This document shows positions 9,429 through 17,816 of a DNA stretch of 64,000 nucleotides, one piece after another. Below the pieces are notes generated by a model, which was not told the origin of the DNA, did not search any database, and was given only the letters and a program-made list of their open reading frames with translations. The first letter of the stretch is position 1, and each line of letters starts with the position of its first letter. The DNA comes from JAXLXE01 sp046328115 (GTDB taxonomy: Bacteria > Chloroflexota > UBA6077 > JACCZL01). A program made the position numbers and the translations under genes. Location: assembly GCA_046328115.1 (NCBI GenBank), contig JAXLXE010000001.1, forward strand, positions 1,922,001 through 1,986,000, written 5' to 3'.

Positions 9429-10330
9429 ACGTGAAGACGGTGGGGGTGATGAGCCCCGGCGACATGGGCAACGCGGTGGCATCCATGATCGCCGCGAGCG
9501 GACGACGGGTCGTCGTCGCTCTGGACGAGCGAAGCCCTCGGACGCGTGACCTGGCCCGCGCGGCCGGGCTGGAGGACGTGGGCAGCGTGGAGCGGCTGGT
9601 GGAGGCCGCGGACGTGGTGCTCTCCGTGCTGGTCCCCAGCGAGGCGGAGGCGTCCGCCCGCCGCGTGGCCAGCGCGCTGCGCGCCACCGGATCCAGCGTG
9701 GTCTACGCCGACTGCAACGCCATCTCCCCCGGCACCACCAAGCGCGTGGGTCAGATCATCGAGTCGGCCGGCTCCTCCTTCGTGGACGCCTCCATCATCG
9801 GACCGCCGCCCCGCAAGGCCGGGACCACCAAGATCTACATCTCCGGACCGCGAGCTGGTGAACTGGAAGAGCTGAGCGACTGCGGCCTCGTCATGAAGCC
9901 CATGGGCGGGCAGATTGGCGACGCCTCCGGCATCAAGATGTGCTACGCCGCCTTGACCAAGGGGCTGACGGCGCTCTCCACCGAGCTCCTGGTCACCTCC
10001 GAGCGGCTAGGCGTGGCCGAGGCGCTGAAGGCAGAGCTGGAGGGCAGCCAGCAGGAGCTCATGCCGTGGATCGACCGCTTCGTCAATTCCATGCCGTCCA
10101 AGGCTCACCGCTGGGTCGGCGAGATGGAGGAGATCGCCGCCACCTTCGAGGAGGTTGGCCTCACACCGCGGACCCTGCTGGGCGCGGCCGACATGTATCG
10201 CTTCGTTGCGGCGACCGAACTGGGCAAGGAGACCCCGGAGACACGGGACGCCAGCCGTCCGCTCTGGCAGACCGTGGCGGAGCTCGCCCGGGAGAGTACG
10301 CCGCCCATCAAGGCCACGGCCGGCCGCTGA
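9425..10330 (+). CDS. NAD(P)-dependent oxidoreductase, 6-phosphogluconate/hydroxyisobutyrate dehydrogenase-like with DUF1932-type C-terminus
   Basis: 301 residues. The Rossmann motif GVMSPGDMGNAVA lies at the N-terminus. The strand DVVLSVLVPSEAE and the motif DASIIGPPPRKAGTTKIYISG follow. The helical C-terminal half (KMCYAALTKGLTALSTELL) resembles the DUF1932 branch of the beta-hydroxyacid dehydrogenase superfamily. The substrate is unknown. It starts at an ATG overlapping the stop of the fusion gene by four bases, so the two are translationally coupled; the link to glycan metabolism is inference. Confidence 0.82.
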   Translation: MNVKTVGVMSPGDMGNAVASMIAASGRRVVVALDERSPRTRDLARAAGLEDVGSVERLVEAADVVLSVLVPSEAEASARRVASALRATGSSVVYADCNAISPGTTKRVGQIIESAGSSFVDASIIGPPPRKAGTTKIYISGPRAGELEELSDCGLVMKPMGGQIGDASGIKMCYAALTKGLTALSTELLVTSERLGVAEALKAELEGSQQELMPWIDRFVNSMPSKAHRWVGEMEEIAATFEEVGLTPRTLLGAADMYRFVAATELGKETPETRDASRPLWQTVAELARESTPPIKATAGR

Positions 10331-10387
10331 GGCTGTTAGCCTGAAGACAACGCCTGAACGCAGGCCCTGAAGACAGAGGGAGAACAC

Positions 10388-11359
10388 GTGACCGAGACTG
10401 CCCCACCGCCACCTTACGGCTGGGAAGACTGCCTGAGCGAACTGATCAGGATCCAGGACGCCGCCGGCACGGCGGTGGCCTGGGTAGCGCCACGCTTCGG
10501 CGCGAACGCCGTGGGCTTCGCCGTGAAAGACGGCAGCGAGTGGCTCCACATCCTGCACAGCGAGGGGCCCACCCGCCTGGTAGAGCTGCCCTCTCGGTTC
10601 GGGTTTCCCATCCTCTTCCCCCACGTCGGCCAGGTGCGGGACGGCCGCTACGCCTGGCACGGCCAGCAATACCAGCTACCGCCGAGTTTTCCAGGCTTCC
10701 CCAACTTCATGCACGGCTTCGGCCACACCCGCGCCTGGCGCGCCACCAGGGTCGCGCCCAACCGCATGCGCGCCACGCTGTCCACCGCGGTCGATCTGCA
10801 ACCGGCCGAGCGCGCCGGCTACCCGTTCGACGTCGAGGCCGAGCTAGACATCGAGCTTGTGGACGGCGCGCTGCGCGCGACGCTTGTCGCCACCAACGTC
10901 GGCTCCACCGATGCGCCGGTGAACATCGGCTTCCACCCGTATTTTGACCCGGCTGTCTTCGGGGTAGATCGTACGGACGTCCGCGTCGCCGTACCCGGCC
11001 CCCTCGAGCGCGCCGTGGGCGGCGGAGATGGCCAGACCCGCCCGGCCCCCAGCGAGCCCATCGTACCCGGGCCGCTCGGCGATCGCTGGCTGTGGGCGCG
11101 GGCCGGTCTGAAGGACGGCGACATCGCAACGCTCAGCAGCCCGTCCTCGCGCCGACGCGTCGTGCTGGAGATGGGCGGCGCCGTGCAGGACCTGCTCGTG
11201 TTCTGCCCGGACACGTCGCCATCCATCTCAATCGAGCCGCTCGCCGCCGTGCCCGGCGGCTTCTCTCGCCCAGAAGGTGACCCCAGCGGGCCCATCAGCG
11301 TGCCCCCCGGAGGGAAACGCCGCCTCACCACCACCGTCCGCCTGCAGGTCAGCGGCTAA
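10388..11359 (+). CDS. Aldose 1-epimerase-like (galactose mutarotase family) protein
   Basis: 323 residues of the supersandwich fold shared by aldose-1-epimerases and hexose-6-phosphate epimerases. Features are RFGFPILFPHVGQVRDGRY, the histidine motif NFMHGFGHTRAW, NIGFHPYFDP (second conserved His) and a late LLVFCPDTSPSISIEPLAAVP with the catalytic-type Glu. It is expected to interconvert sugar anomers in the cytoplasm. GTG start with AGGGAG immediately upstream. Probably the last gene of the 5.3-11.4 kb run. Confidence 0.85.
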   Translation: MTETAPPPPYGWEDCLSELIRIQDAAGTAVAWVAPRFGANAVGFAVKDGSEWLHILHSEGPTRLVELPSRFGFPILFPHVGQVRDGRYAWHGQQYQLPPSFPGFPNFMHGFGHTRAWRATRVAPNRMRATLSTAVDLQPAERAGYPFDVEAELDIELVDGALRATLVATNVGSTDAPVNIGFHPYFDPAVFGVDRTDVRVAVPGPLERAVGGGDGQTRPAPSEPIVPGPLGDRWLWARAGLKDGDIATLSSPSSRRRVVLEMGGAVQDLLVFCPDTSPSISIEPLAAVPGGFSRPEGDPSGPISVPPGGKRRLTTTVRLQVSG

Positions 11360-11673
11360 CGCCCCGCCACTTCAGGCACGCCATCCGGAGCGCCGTGTGC
11401 GTCGCCCAGCCATCTGGTCGCGTCCGTCCGGGGCCGACGCAGCGCGGGTGGCCTGTCCCACGCTTGCGCTCCAGCCAGCACGGCGATCCTACCCAGCCAT
11501 CCCCGTAGCGCGGGTGGCTCGTCCCCCGCCTGCGCTCCAGCGGGCACGCCGTTCTCGTCCCGTCCGCCAACTGGCGATTCACCGACACGAACGGGATCAC
11601 AGAGACGTGCGGGCGCGACAGGTCTATGCTCCGTGCGTTGAATCCACGCGAAAGCCACGAGGCGCCCACATCG
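11360..11673. other. Intergenic stretch with an imperfect direct repeat
   Basis: No gene is supported over these 314 bases. It contains the two copies of a GC-rich repeat described separately and otherwise shows no promoter or structured RNA that I can name. Confidence 0.6.
11438..11548. repeat. Two-copy intergenic direct repeat, about 45 bp each
   Basis: Copy A (11438-11482) and copy B (11504-11548) share AGCGCGGGTGGC, a GTCCC block, TGCGCTCCAG and a final CACG, 66 bases apart. CCCAGCCATC also occurs before both. The minus strand would read as repeated AQAGDEPPALR-like peptide, which I regard as a translation of a non-coding repeat. Confidence 0.6.
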
Positions 11674-12542
11674 ATGGATGTCGACAGCACCAGCCATCCG
11701 AGAATCCCACCAAACCTCCCGGGCGACGTCAACCCCGAGCTCTGGGTCATCCCCAGAGCAGTTCCGGGTCAAATCTGGTTCCTGTTCGATAGCTGCCGCA
11801 CGTGGCCCGTCAGGATGTGCGTCTGGACGCCAGGGGACCAGGTGGGGCCCGGACAGAATCTCTGCATCTCCTACCACGAGATCCTCCGCGGCTCACCGGC
11901 CTCCTACTGGTGGATTCAGGTCTCCTCGCGGGCGGCGAGCCCAAGCGCCCCCGCGCCCAGTGGAAGCAAGCGCTCTGGGACACGGCGATCGCTGAGCTCC
12001 ATCGTTCGGGCAAGTGGCCGTTCCGGTGGCAGGGAATCCGGCGTCGTGACCTGGAGACGTTGCAGCAGCAGGCGGCCGCCGGGGGAGACGGTGAAGGTGC
12101 CCTGCGAGACTCCGCACGCCGAGACGACGTTGACGGAGGGCAGGGCGCCACGGAGATAGTCGCCGGGCCCGCGCCCGGATCCGCGACCCATCTCCCGGAA
12201 CCTGTGCGACCAGAGCTCTGGGTCGCGCTGGCAGCCAGTCCGGGAGTTACGGGCTACCTCACCGGCAACCCGCATCTGGCACCGGGCCAGATCACCGTCT
12301 GGGTCCCCGCTGACGCGAGCAGCCCCGGCCGGGAGGAGCACGTGCGCGTCCGCGACATCGCCATCTGCTCGCGTGCCTCAGGCTGGTGGATTCAGGGCTT
12401 CCTCGCCGCCAACGCTCCGCAACCACCAGACGAGACCGTAGACGGCGGAGAGGTTCGATTTGAGCGGTGGCTAGCGAAGCTGCGACACTTCCGCGCTACC
12501 GGGGATTGGCTAACTCGCATCAAGCGGTCGCCGCGCTCGTAG
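11674..12542 (+). pseudogene. Tandem two-domain orphan gene split by a one-base deletion
   Basis: Two copies of one domain, each with the pattern PELWV...PGQI..VW.P...WWIQ followed by a charged helix. Copy 1 runs from about 11725 to WWIQ at 11908-11919 and then leaves frame. Its continuation LLAGGEPKRP...W appears one frame over and joins copy 2 (PELWV near 12210, WWIQGFLAAN near 12390). Copy 2 reads cagggct at the junction and copy 1 reads caggtct, so a missing G at about 11920 restores one 289-codon frame. ATG 11674 is the likely start; 11626 is an alternative. Domain not recognised. A sequencing error cannot be excluded. Confidence 0.65.
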
Positions 12543-12776
12543 GCCTGCATGACCAGTTATCCGCACGGCCAAACCGTGGATGACGGGGTGTGTCCGCGCC
12601 CAGGCGGTTTCCCGCCACCCGCGCGACATCGGCACCCCACTCAAGCAGCAGGCCCGGCGATTACCAACACCGCATTAGCCGACTCTACCACGGGCGGAAC
12701 ATCGTTGATCCTATCGAAGCACGCGACGGTCACGAACAGAGGACTGCCCGCCAGCGGGCGACGTCAGCGGAGCACG

Positions 12777-13178
12777 ATGGCAGAGAAGAGAGACCGAGAC
12801 GGACGCATTCCGCTGCACTACGCGGCCGCGGCGAACGCCGCGGCCGAACTGAAACGCCTGATCGAGGCCGGCTCCGACCCCAGCGCGGCCGATCGACGTG
12901 GCTGGACTCCCCTCCACTTCGCAGCGCAAAACTTCGCCATCGACGCGTCGGCCGCGCTGCTCGATGCCAGAGCCGAGGTAATCGCGCCAGACGCACACGG
13001 CAACACGCCGCTGGGGGTGGCCACCTTCAACAGCCGCGGCCGCGGAGAGATCATCACCATGCTCCGCGCACGCGGCGCTGATCCGTACTGGGTCAACAAC
13101 GCTGGACGCACGCCCGTCTACCTGGCGCGCCTGATCGGGAGCTACAACATCCACCTGTTCTTCGACGATCTGCCGTAG
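12777..13178 (+). CDS. Small ankyrin-repeat protein
   Basis: 133 residues with about three and a half ankyrin repeats: DGRIPLHYAAAANAAAELKR, RGWTPLHFAAQNFAID, HGNTPLGVATFNSRGR and a final RTPVYLARLIGSY. No signal peptide. The ATG at 12777 is preceded by CGGAG; the frame is open further upstream but that part is not protein-like. Ankyrin proteins of this size often serve as stand-alone immunity or interaction proteins, which is only suggestive here given the orphan-gene neighbourhood. The next gene follows after 16 bases. Confidence 0.8.
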   Translation: MAEKRDRDGRIPLHYAAAANAAAELKRLIEAGSDPSAADRRGWTPLHFAAQNFAIDASAALLDARAEVIAPDAHGNTPLGVATFNSRGRGEIITMLRARGADPYWVNNAGRTPVYLARLIGSYNIHLFFDDLP

Positions 13179-13194
13179 GGAGAGCAGTACCAAG

Positions 13195-13476
13195 ATGACC
13201 CCCGACAGAATCTGCGGTGAGGCGGGCGAGCGGCCCTCGGTGAGATTGGAGCTACGCGTCATCCCGGCGGGTAAGGACTGGGATGAAGTGCCAACGGTAG
13301 ACCTCACTGGATCGCGTGAGGCACTGCGCTTCCTGGCGCGCGTGATTCAAGCGGTCGCTGACACGCCGGACTTGCCGGCGACGTTCCATCTCTCCCCGAA
13401 GGGCGCCGGCAACTATCACTTCTCGTCACTGTCGAACGCCGGGATCTACATCGAGTACATCGATCCGGAGCGTTAG
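13195..13476 (+). CDS. Small acidic protein of unknown function, immunity-like
   Basis: 93 residues, cytoplasmic, with no membrane segment. A helix (SREALRFLARVIQAVADTP) sits between two beta-rich parts, the last ending in AGIYIEYIDPER. The layout resembles short immunity-protein families such as Imm32, but I cannot verify that. ATG 13195 has GGGAGAG about ten bases upstream. It lies in the same direction as the ankyrin gene and the two genes that follow. Confidence 0.6.
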   Translation: MTPDRICGEAGERPSVRLELRVIPAGKDWDEVPTVDLTGSREALRFLARVIQAVADTPDLPATFHLSPKGAGNYHFSSLSNAGIYIEYIDPER

Positions 13477-13540
13477 CCCCACCGGTGTGTACGCACCGGC
13501 ATGAACGCCGAGCCTGCCCTCAACAGCCAGGAGCCACCGT

Positions 13541-13960
13541 GTGATCCTAAGATGCGCCACCAACAGCCTGGCGAAGTGCCCGTCAGCCTACCTTGACCCC
13601 GGAGACTCCGGCTGGAAGCGCATCGAGCCGCTGACTCCCAAGAGCATCTACATTTGCTACGCCGTCATGGCCGCGAGGGACGGGCTCTGGTACTACGTCC
13701 TCGACGACCGAGATATTCCCTATCCCATCCACTATCCGGCACCGCTATTCGAGGTTCAGGGCGGCAAGCTCTCTCGGGAGTGGGTGGTCCATCACCACAA
13801 CGTGCACGACCAGGAACGATTCACCGTGGTGATATCGACCGCTGCCTGGGCAAGCGAACCGCGGTTTTTCGAGCGGCTCGTTGACGGAGACGACGCGACG
13901 ACCGCATTGTTCACCGAGTACCGCAACCGAATGGAGCGGGAGTTCGACCTCTGGCGATGA
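13541..13960 (+). CDS. Orphan protein, 139 residues
   Basis: GTG start with CAGGAG upstream. The protein is rich in Tyr, Trp and His (GLWYYVLDD, PIHYPAPLFEVQGG, REWVVHHHNVHD) and has no signal peptide or membrane helix. It looks like a compact beta-rich domain with a C-terminal helix. The aromatic profile recalls small immunity-type proteins, without a confident family match. The stop overlaps an ATG (ATGA) that could start the next frame. Confidence 0.6.
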   Translation: MILRCATNSLAKCPSAYLDPGDSGWKRIEPLTPKSIYICYAVMAARDGLWYYVLDDRDIPYPIHYPAPLFEVQGGKLSREWVVHHHNVHDQERFTVVISTAAWASEPRFFERLVDGDDATTALFTEYRNRMEREFDLWR

Positions 13961-14037
13961 GGATCGGGGGGCGGGCAAGCAGGGGACAGGTCGCCTGCGC
14001 AACGCCACCATCCGCATCAGCACGGGTGGGTCTGTCT

Positions 14038-14415
14038 GTGGTAACTGAGATTCGGCTGCGACCGCGGAATTCACTGATCGTGGTATCGACTCGTCCCCAA
14101 CCGGACATGCCGGAGTGGACGGGGGAGCGATGCGTCGAGGCCGCCTCAACCTGCCTGCTCAGCGGGACGCTGGCCGGGGACGACGGGGAGACGACGGTGA
14201 CCGTTGCAGAAAGCACGGCGGATGTCCGTGACCTTCAGCGCGTGTTCGACGGTGTGCTCGACGCGCCGGCCGGTTGGGTGCGGGTTGAGACCGTGGAGTC
14301 CCAGGTGCTGTGCGAGACGCGGGTGGCGACCGGCCGGGCGAGCGTCGCCGTGTTCACGAACGACCCGTCCGAGCCGGACCGGATCGCGGTGGCGGTTGAG
14401 CCGGTCGGGACGTGA
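14038..14415 (+). CDS. Orphan protein, about 125 residues
   Basis: Beta-rich protein (EIRLRPRNSLIVVST, GERCVEAASTCLLSG, TTVTVAESTADV) ending in SVAVFTNDPSEPDRIAVAVEP. The frame opens at ATG 13957, coupled to the preceding stop. The first 27 codons look non-coding, so GTG 14038 behind GGGTGGG is preferred. No family recognised. Confidence 0.5.
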   Translation: MVTEIRLRPRNSLIVVSTRPQPDMPEWTGERCVEAASTCLLSGTLAGDDGETTVTVAESTADVRDLQRVFDGVLDAPAGWVRVETVESQVLCETRVATGRASVAVFTNDPSEPDRIAVAVEPVGT

Positions 14416-14571
14416 CGCCACGAGATCGACGTTCGAATTCGCCAGCAAGCGGGCGCTTCGGGTCGCTCACGGGCGCGGTGGACTGGGGCTGTCGCGATAC
14501 GGCCTGGATGGGGTGCTCGAGGGTCGCCGGGGTGCGCGAGCGCAGGCTCTTCACTTCGCTCGAGGGCGGGG

Positions 14572-15309
14572 TCAGGTGGCGGTGGCGGCGAGGGCGCGGG
14601 CTTTGGCTTCGCTGGCTTCGATGACGCCTTCGTCCAGGCCCCAGCGGAGGGGTCTCTCGCGGTAGTCCAGGTGGTAGCTGACGGCCTCTTCCAAAATCTC
14701 GCACTCGCGGGACAGGGCGGGGAACAGCTCCGAGAGGAAGGCCTTCTCCCACAGGCGCTCGCCGCTGGCGCGGGCGTCAAGCACGTCGCTGTTGTTGGTG
14801 TAGTAGTCGGTCAGCAGCCGTCGTACGGTGGCATCCTGGTAGATGAGGCCGCCGGGGGAGTAGTAGCGGCGGGCCTTGCCGGCGCCGCGGGCGTCTCCCC
14901 AGTTGCGGCAGATGGGGCTGGCGAAGCCAAAGACATCGCGGTCGCGGGTCCAGGCGTGGAGCGTGGCGAGGGCGCTGGGGGCCAGGACGATGTCGTCGTC
15001 CATGAAGGCGATGAGCGGGCCGCTCATCTCCTCCAGGAGCCGCAGGCGCCCCACGCTGAAGGCGCGGTTGCGCTCGCGGATGTGCTCGTAGCCGCAGTGG
15101 ATGCCGCGGTCGAACGCCAGCCGCATGGCGAAGACCACGTCATCCCGCTTGATGACGGCGTCGTCCGCGGTGTCCACGATGTGGATGTCCACCGGCCGGT
15201 CTTCCTGGAGCACCAGGCTGACCAGGACCATGGCCAGGGTGGGCTTCCCCTCGGTGAGGATGCCGATCTGGATGGCGCCGCCCGCGGGCGGTGACTCAGG
15301 AGCGCTCAC
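14572..15309 (-). CDS. Family 2 (GT-A) glycosyltransferase
   Basis: 245 residues. The N-terminal strand IQIGILTEGKPTLAMVLVSL leads to the nucleotide-sugar region, RERNRAFSVGRLRLLEE precedes the acid motif AFMDDDIVLAP, and a later WEKAFLSELF helix holds acceptor-side residues. This matches GT-A inverting glycosyltransferases that use Asp-x-Asp for metal. No membrane segment, so cytoplasmic or peripheral. It follows the secreted-protein gene at 15328 after 18 bases, and the two are probably co-transcribed. Confidence 0.8.
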   Translation of the reverse strand: MSAPESPPAGGAIQIGILTEGKPTLAMVLVSLVLQEDRPVDIHIVDTADDAVIKRDDVVFAMRLAFDRGIHCGYEHIRERNRAFSVGRLRLLEEMSGPLIAFMDDDIVLAPSALATLHAWTRDRDVFGFASPICRNWGDARGAGKARRYYSPGGLIYQDATVRRLLTDYYTNNSDVLDARASGERLWEKAFLSELFPALSRECEILEEAVSYHLDYRERPLRWGLDEGVIEASEAKARALAATAT

Positions 15310-15327
15310 CGGGCGGGCGCGGGGCGA

Positions 15328-15804
15328 CTAGTGATTGGAGTTGGCGTTGCCGTTGTCCAGCCCCTGCCGACCCTTCACGCCGAAGCCGCCCTGGGCGACT
15401 TCCTTGTCGTTCTCGTAGATGAAGAGCCGGTAGGCGCCGCCGGGCAGGTCACCGCCGCCGCCGTTACGCTTGCGTAGCTGGAAGCCCAGTCGACCGTTCT
15501 GCACGCCGCCGCAGCAGTTCAGGTCGCCCCAGGAGTAGTCCTCACCGTTGACGCGCAGCAGGTAGGTCATCTTGGCGCCGGGCGGCACGTTGCGGAAGTC
15601 GATGATGGCCCAGACCTCGGCGCTGTCTTTGCCAAACTCGACGGCGGGGCCAATGGGTGAGCCGTCTGAGCCCATGCCGTGGGCGAAGCTGATGGCGTCC
15701 ACGCCGTTGGCGGGCGCGGCGTACAGCATGAGCTGGTCCGGCCTGGTGGTGAGTCCGGTGATCGCGGCGAGCAACGCTCCAGCCACGATGAGTCGCTTGA
15801 TCAA
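15328..15804 (-). CDS. Secreted protein of unknown function
   Basis: 158 residues with a signal peptide (KRLIVAGALLAAITG after the start) and a likely beta-sandwich body: AEVWAIIDFRNVPPGAKMTYLLRVNG, a Cys pair at LNCCGG, and AYRLFIYENDKEVAQGGFGV. The end is Gly/Asn-rich. The frame opens 22 codons earlier, but TTG 15804 has a strong GGAGGGA five bases upstream and starts right at the signal peptide, so it was chosen. Confidence 0.65.
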   Translation of the reverse strand: MIKRLIVAGALLAAITGLTTRPDQLMLYAAPANGVDAISFAHGMGSDGSPIGPAVEFGKDSAEVWAIIDFRNVPPGAKMTYLLRVNGEDYSWGDLNCCGGVQNGRLGFQLRKRNGGGGDLPGGAYRLFIYENDKEVAQGGFGVKGRQGLDNGNANSNH

Positions 15805-15909
15805 CTGAGTCCCTCCACGGCCGGCTGGGCCGGCAAGCGGCATTGTCGCATCGCTTAACAGATCGCGCAACTCGGCCCGTTTGTTCCCGGCCGGATCCCA
15901 GCCCGGACG

Positions 15910-16704
15910 TCAGGCGGGGCGCGCCTCGCCGTCGCCGGTGGCGGGGGCGGCGTCTGGTCCAAGGGCCTGGATCTCCGCCTCGATCCGCTGGACCTCGGTG
16001 TACTCCTCAGCCGCTAGCTTGTAGCAGCGCTGGACCAGGAGATCAACCCGGCGGGCCTGATCTGGCGCCTGGACGGCGGTGCTGAGCTCGGCCACGCGGT
16101 AGTGCTCTGGCAGGTGTTTGCCGATGCGCCCCATGTCCGCCAGTGACTCTTCCAGCAGCTTGCGGTCGTCACCCTCCAGGGCGTATCGCACGGTGCCGGC
16201 GAGTTTGGCCAGGCGGCCCACCTTCTCCGGGTTGGACATGACGCTGATGAGCAGCTCGTCCACGTCCACGCCGGGTAGCGCGGCGGGCTCGGAGTCCGCC
16301 AGGGGCTCCTCCTCGGGCAGGTGCTGGGCGTACTCCTGGTACAGGCTGCCGTACTGGGCGGCGATGTCCGTGGTGACGGTGAGCAGGCGCTGGATGTCGC
16401 CCTGTTGGATGGTGCCGCCGTCTATCAGATCGTCGTCGCGGGCGGCGGCAAGGTTGCGCACGAAGCGCTCGCTCTCCACCTGCTCCGGGATGGGCGGCAG
16501 GGGGACGACGGAGAGGCCCACGTTGAGGTTGGTGGGGAGCTGACCGGCGAACATGGGCGGGATGTACTTGGCGAAGTCCATGGTGATGGGCGGCACCACC
16601 AGGTACGCGGCCATCACCACGCTGGGATCACCCTGCGAGCGGAAGTAGACCACGGCGTGGCCGCGGGGGCGCTTGGGGTCGCCGCGCTCAAAGACCAGGC
16701 TCAT
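15910..16704 (-). CDS. Conserved-looking cytoplasmic protein of unknown function
   Basis: 264 residues, no signal peptide. The N-terminal half is a mixed alpha/beta domain (GHAVVYFRSQGDPSVVMAAY) with proline-rich VVPLPPIPEQ. The C-terminal half is helical and acidic, ending in a long EYTEVQRIEAEIQAL helix likely to form a coiled coil. I do not recognise the family. A -10 element lies six bases before the ATG, so the mRNA may be leaderless. Confidence 0.65.
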   Translation of the reverse strand: MSLVFERGDPKRPRGHAVVYFRSQGDPSVVMAAYLVVPPITMDFAKYIPPMFAGQLPTNLNVGLSVVPLPPIPEQVESERFVRNLAAARDDDLIDGGTIQQGDIQRLLTVTTDIAAQYGSLYQEYAQHLPEEEPLADSEPAALPGVDVDELLISVMSNPEKVGRLAKLAGTVRYALEGDDRKLLEESLADMGRIGKHLPEHYRVAELSTAVQAPDQARRVDLLVQRCYKLAAEEYTEVQRIEAEIQALGPDAAPATGDGEARPA

Positions 16705-16710
16705 GCGGGT

Positions 16711-16716
16711 AGTATA
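16711..16716 (-). promoter_or_regulatory. -10 element of a probable leaderless transcript
   Basis: TATACT on the minus strand, six bases before the ATG at 16704. Transcription would start at or next to the initiation codon. No good -35 is visible, and no Shine-Dalgarno fits in the gap. Confidence 0.5.
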
Positions 16717-16781
16717 GCCACGGCTTTGGACCAGGACGTTTGGAATTTGGGGAGCGCCTGGGGAGCATTGGAGGAGAGCAG

Positions 16782-17780
16782 ATGCCTGAGAACGTGGTGA
16801 CGTCCACGGCGGCGCCGGGCAGCGGCCGTTCCGCGCCGGTGGAGTTTGGCTGGCGCATGCCCATGTGGGACCCGGACGGTCGGGAGGCGGGGTCGTGGCT
16901 GCCCAGCGTCCATTCCAACCTGGACGACCTGAAGGGGATCTACGATTCGGTGTGGTTGTCCGACCACTTCTGGCCGGGCACGCGCTGGATGCCGCCGGAG
17001 CCGGACACGCTGGAGTGCTGGACCAGCACGGCCTACTTCGCGGCGCGGCACCCCAGCTACCGGTACGGCCAGATCGTGCTGGGCAACTCCTACCGGCAGC
17101 CGTCGCTGCTGGCCAAGTCTGCCTCCACCCTCCAGCTTCTGTCTGGCGGCAACCTGATCCTGGGCATCGGCGCGGGCTGGATGGAGTCTGAGTACTACGG
17201 CTACGGGTATGAGTTCCCGTCCGCGGCGGTGCGCATTGCCCAGCTAGACGAGGCGGTGCAGATCATCCGCAAGATGTGGACGGAATCGCCGGTCGACTTC
17301 GAGGGAAAGCACTACACGCTGAAGGGGGCGTACGCGAACCCGCTGCCCTCGCCGTGCCCGCCACTGCTGATCGGGGCCTCCGGCGAGCAGCTTTCGCTGC
17401 GGGTGGTGGCGAAGCACGCCGACTGGTGGGACTACAGCGGGGTGGACGAGACCGAGTACGCCCGCAAGGCCGGCGTGCTGGCTCAGCACTGCGACGCCGT
17501 GGGGCGCGACCCCACGTCCATCCTGTACACGTCGCAATTCCAGACGATCTCGCTGGCGGACAGCGAGGCGGAGGCCCAGCGGATCGCGGACACGTCCACG
17601 CTGTACCTGAACAGTGCCAAGCCGGGCGCGCTGGTGGGCACGCCGGAGCGGATCACGGAGCGGCTGCTGGCGTTCCGTGAGGTGGGCGTGCGGCACTTCA
17701 TCGTGCGCTTCCCGGATTTTCCGGGGCTGGACATGGCGCGCCGATTCGCGGCGGAGCTGATGCCGAAGGTGCGGGGGTAG
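16782..17780 (+). CDS. LLM-class (F420-dependent type) flavin/F420 oxidoreductase
   Basis: 332-residue TIM-barrel of the luciferase-like superfamily. SVWLSDHFWPG follows the first strand, TAYFAARHPSYRYGQIVLGNSYRQP is the strand-3 region, and GGNLILGIGAGWMESEYYGYG is the typical cofactor phosphate loop. RIAQLDEAVQIIRKMW and PPLLIGASGEQ complete the pattern. The substrate cannot be told. ATG 16782 sits behind GGAGGAGAG. The gene is divergent from 15910-16704. Confidence 0.88.
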   Translation: MPENVVTSTAAPGSGRSAPVEFGWRMPMWDPDGREAGSWLPSVHSNLDDLKGIYDSVWLSDHFWPGTRWMPPEPDTLECWTSTAYFAARHPSYRYGQIVLGNSYRQPSLLAKSASTLQLLSGGNLILGIGAGWMESEYYGYGYEFPSAAVRIAQLDEAVQIIRKMWTESPVDFEGKHYTLKGAYANPLPSPCPPLLIGASGEQLSLRVVAKHADWWDYSGVDETEYARKAGVLAQHCDAVGRDPTSILYTSQFQTISLADSEAEAQRIADTSTLYLNSAKPGALVGTPERITERLLAFREVGVRHFIVRFPDFPGLDMARRFAAELMPKVRG

Positions 17781-17816
17781 GGCGGAGGCCCCACCCCCAA
17801 CCGGCTGGGCTGGTGG

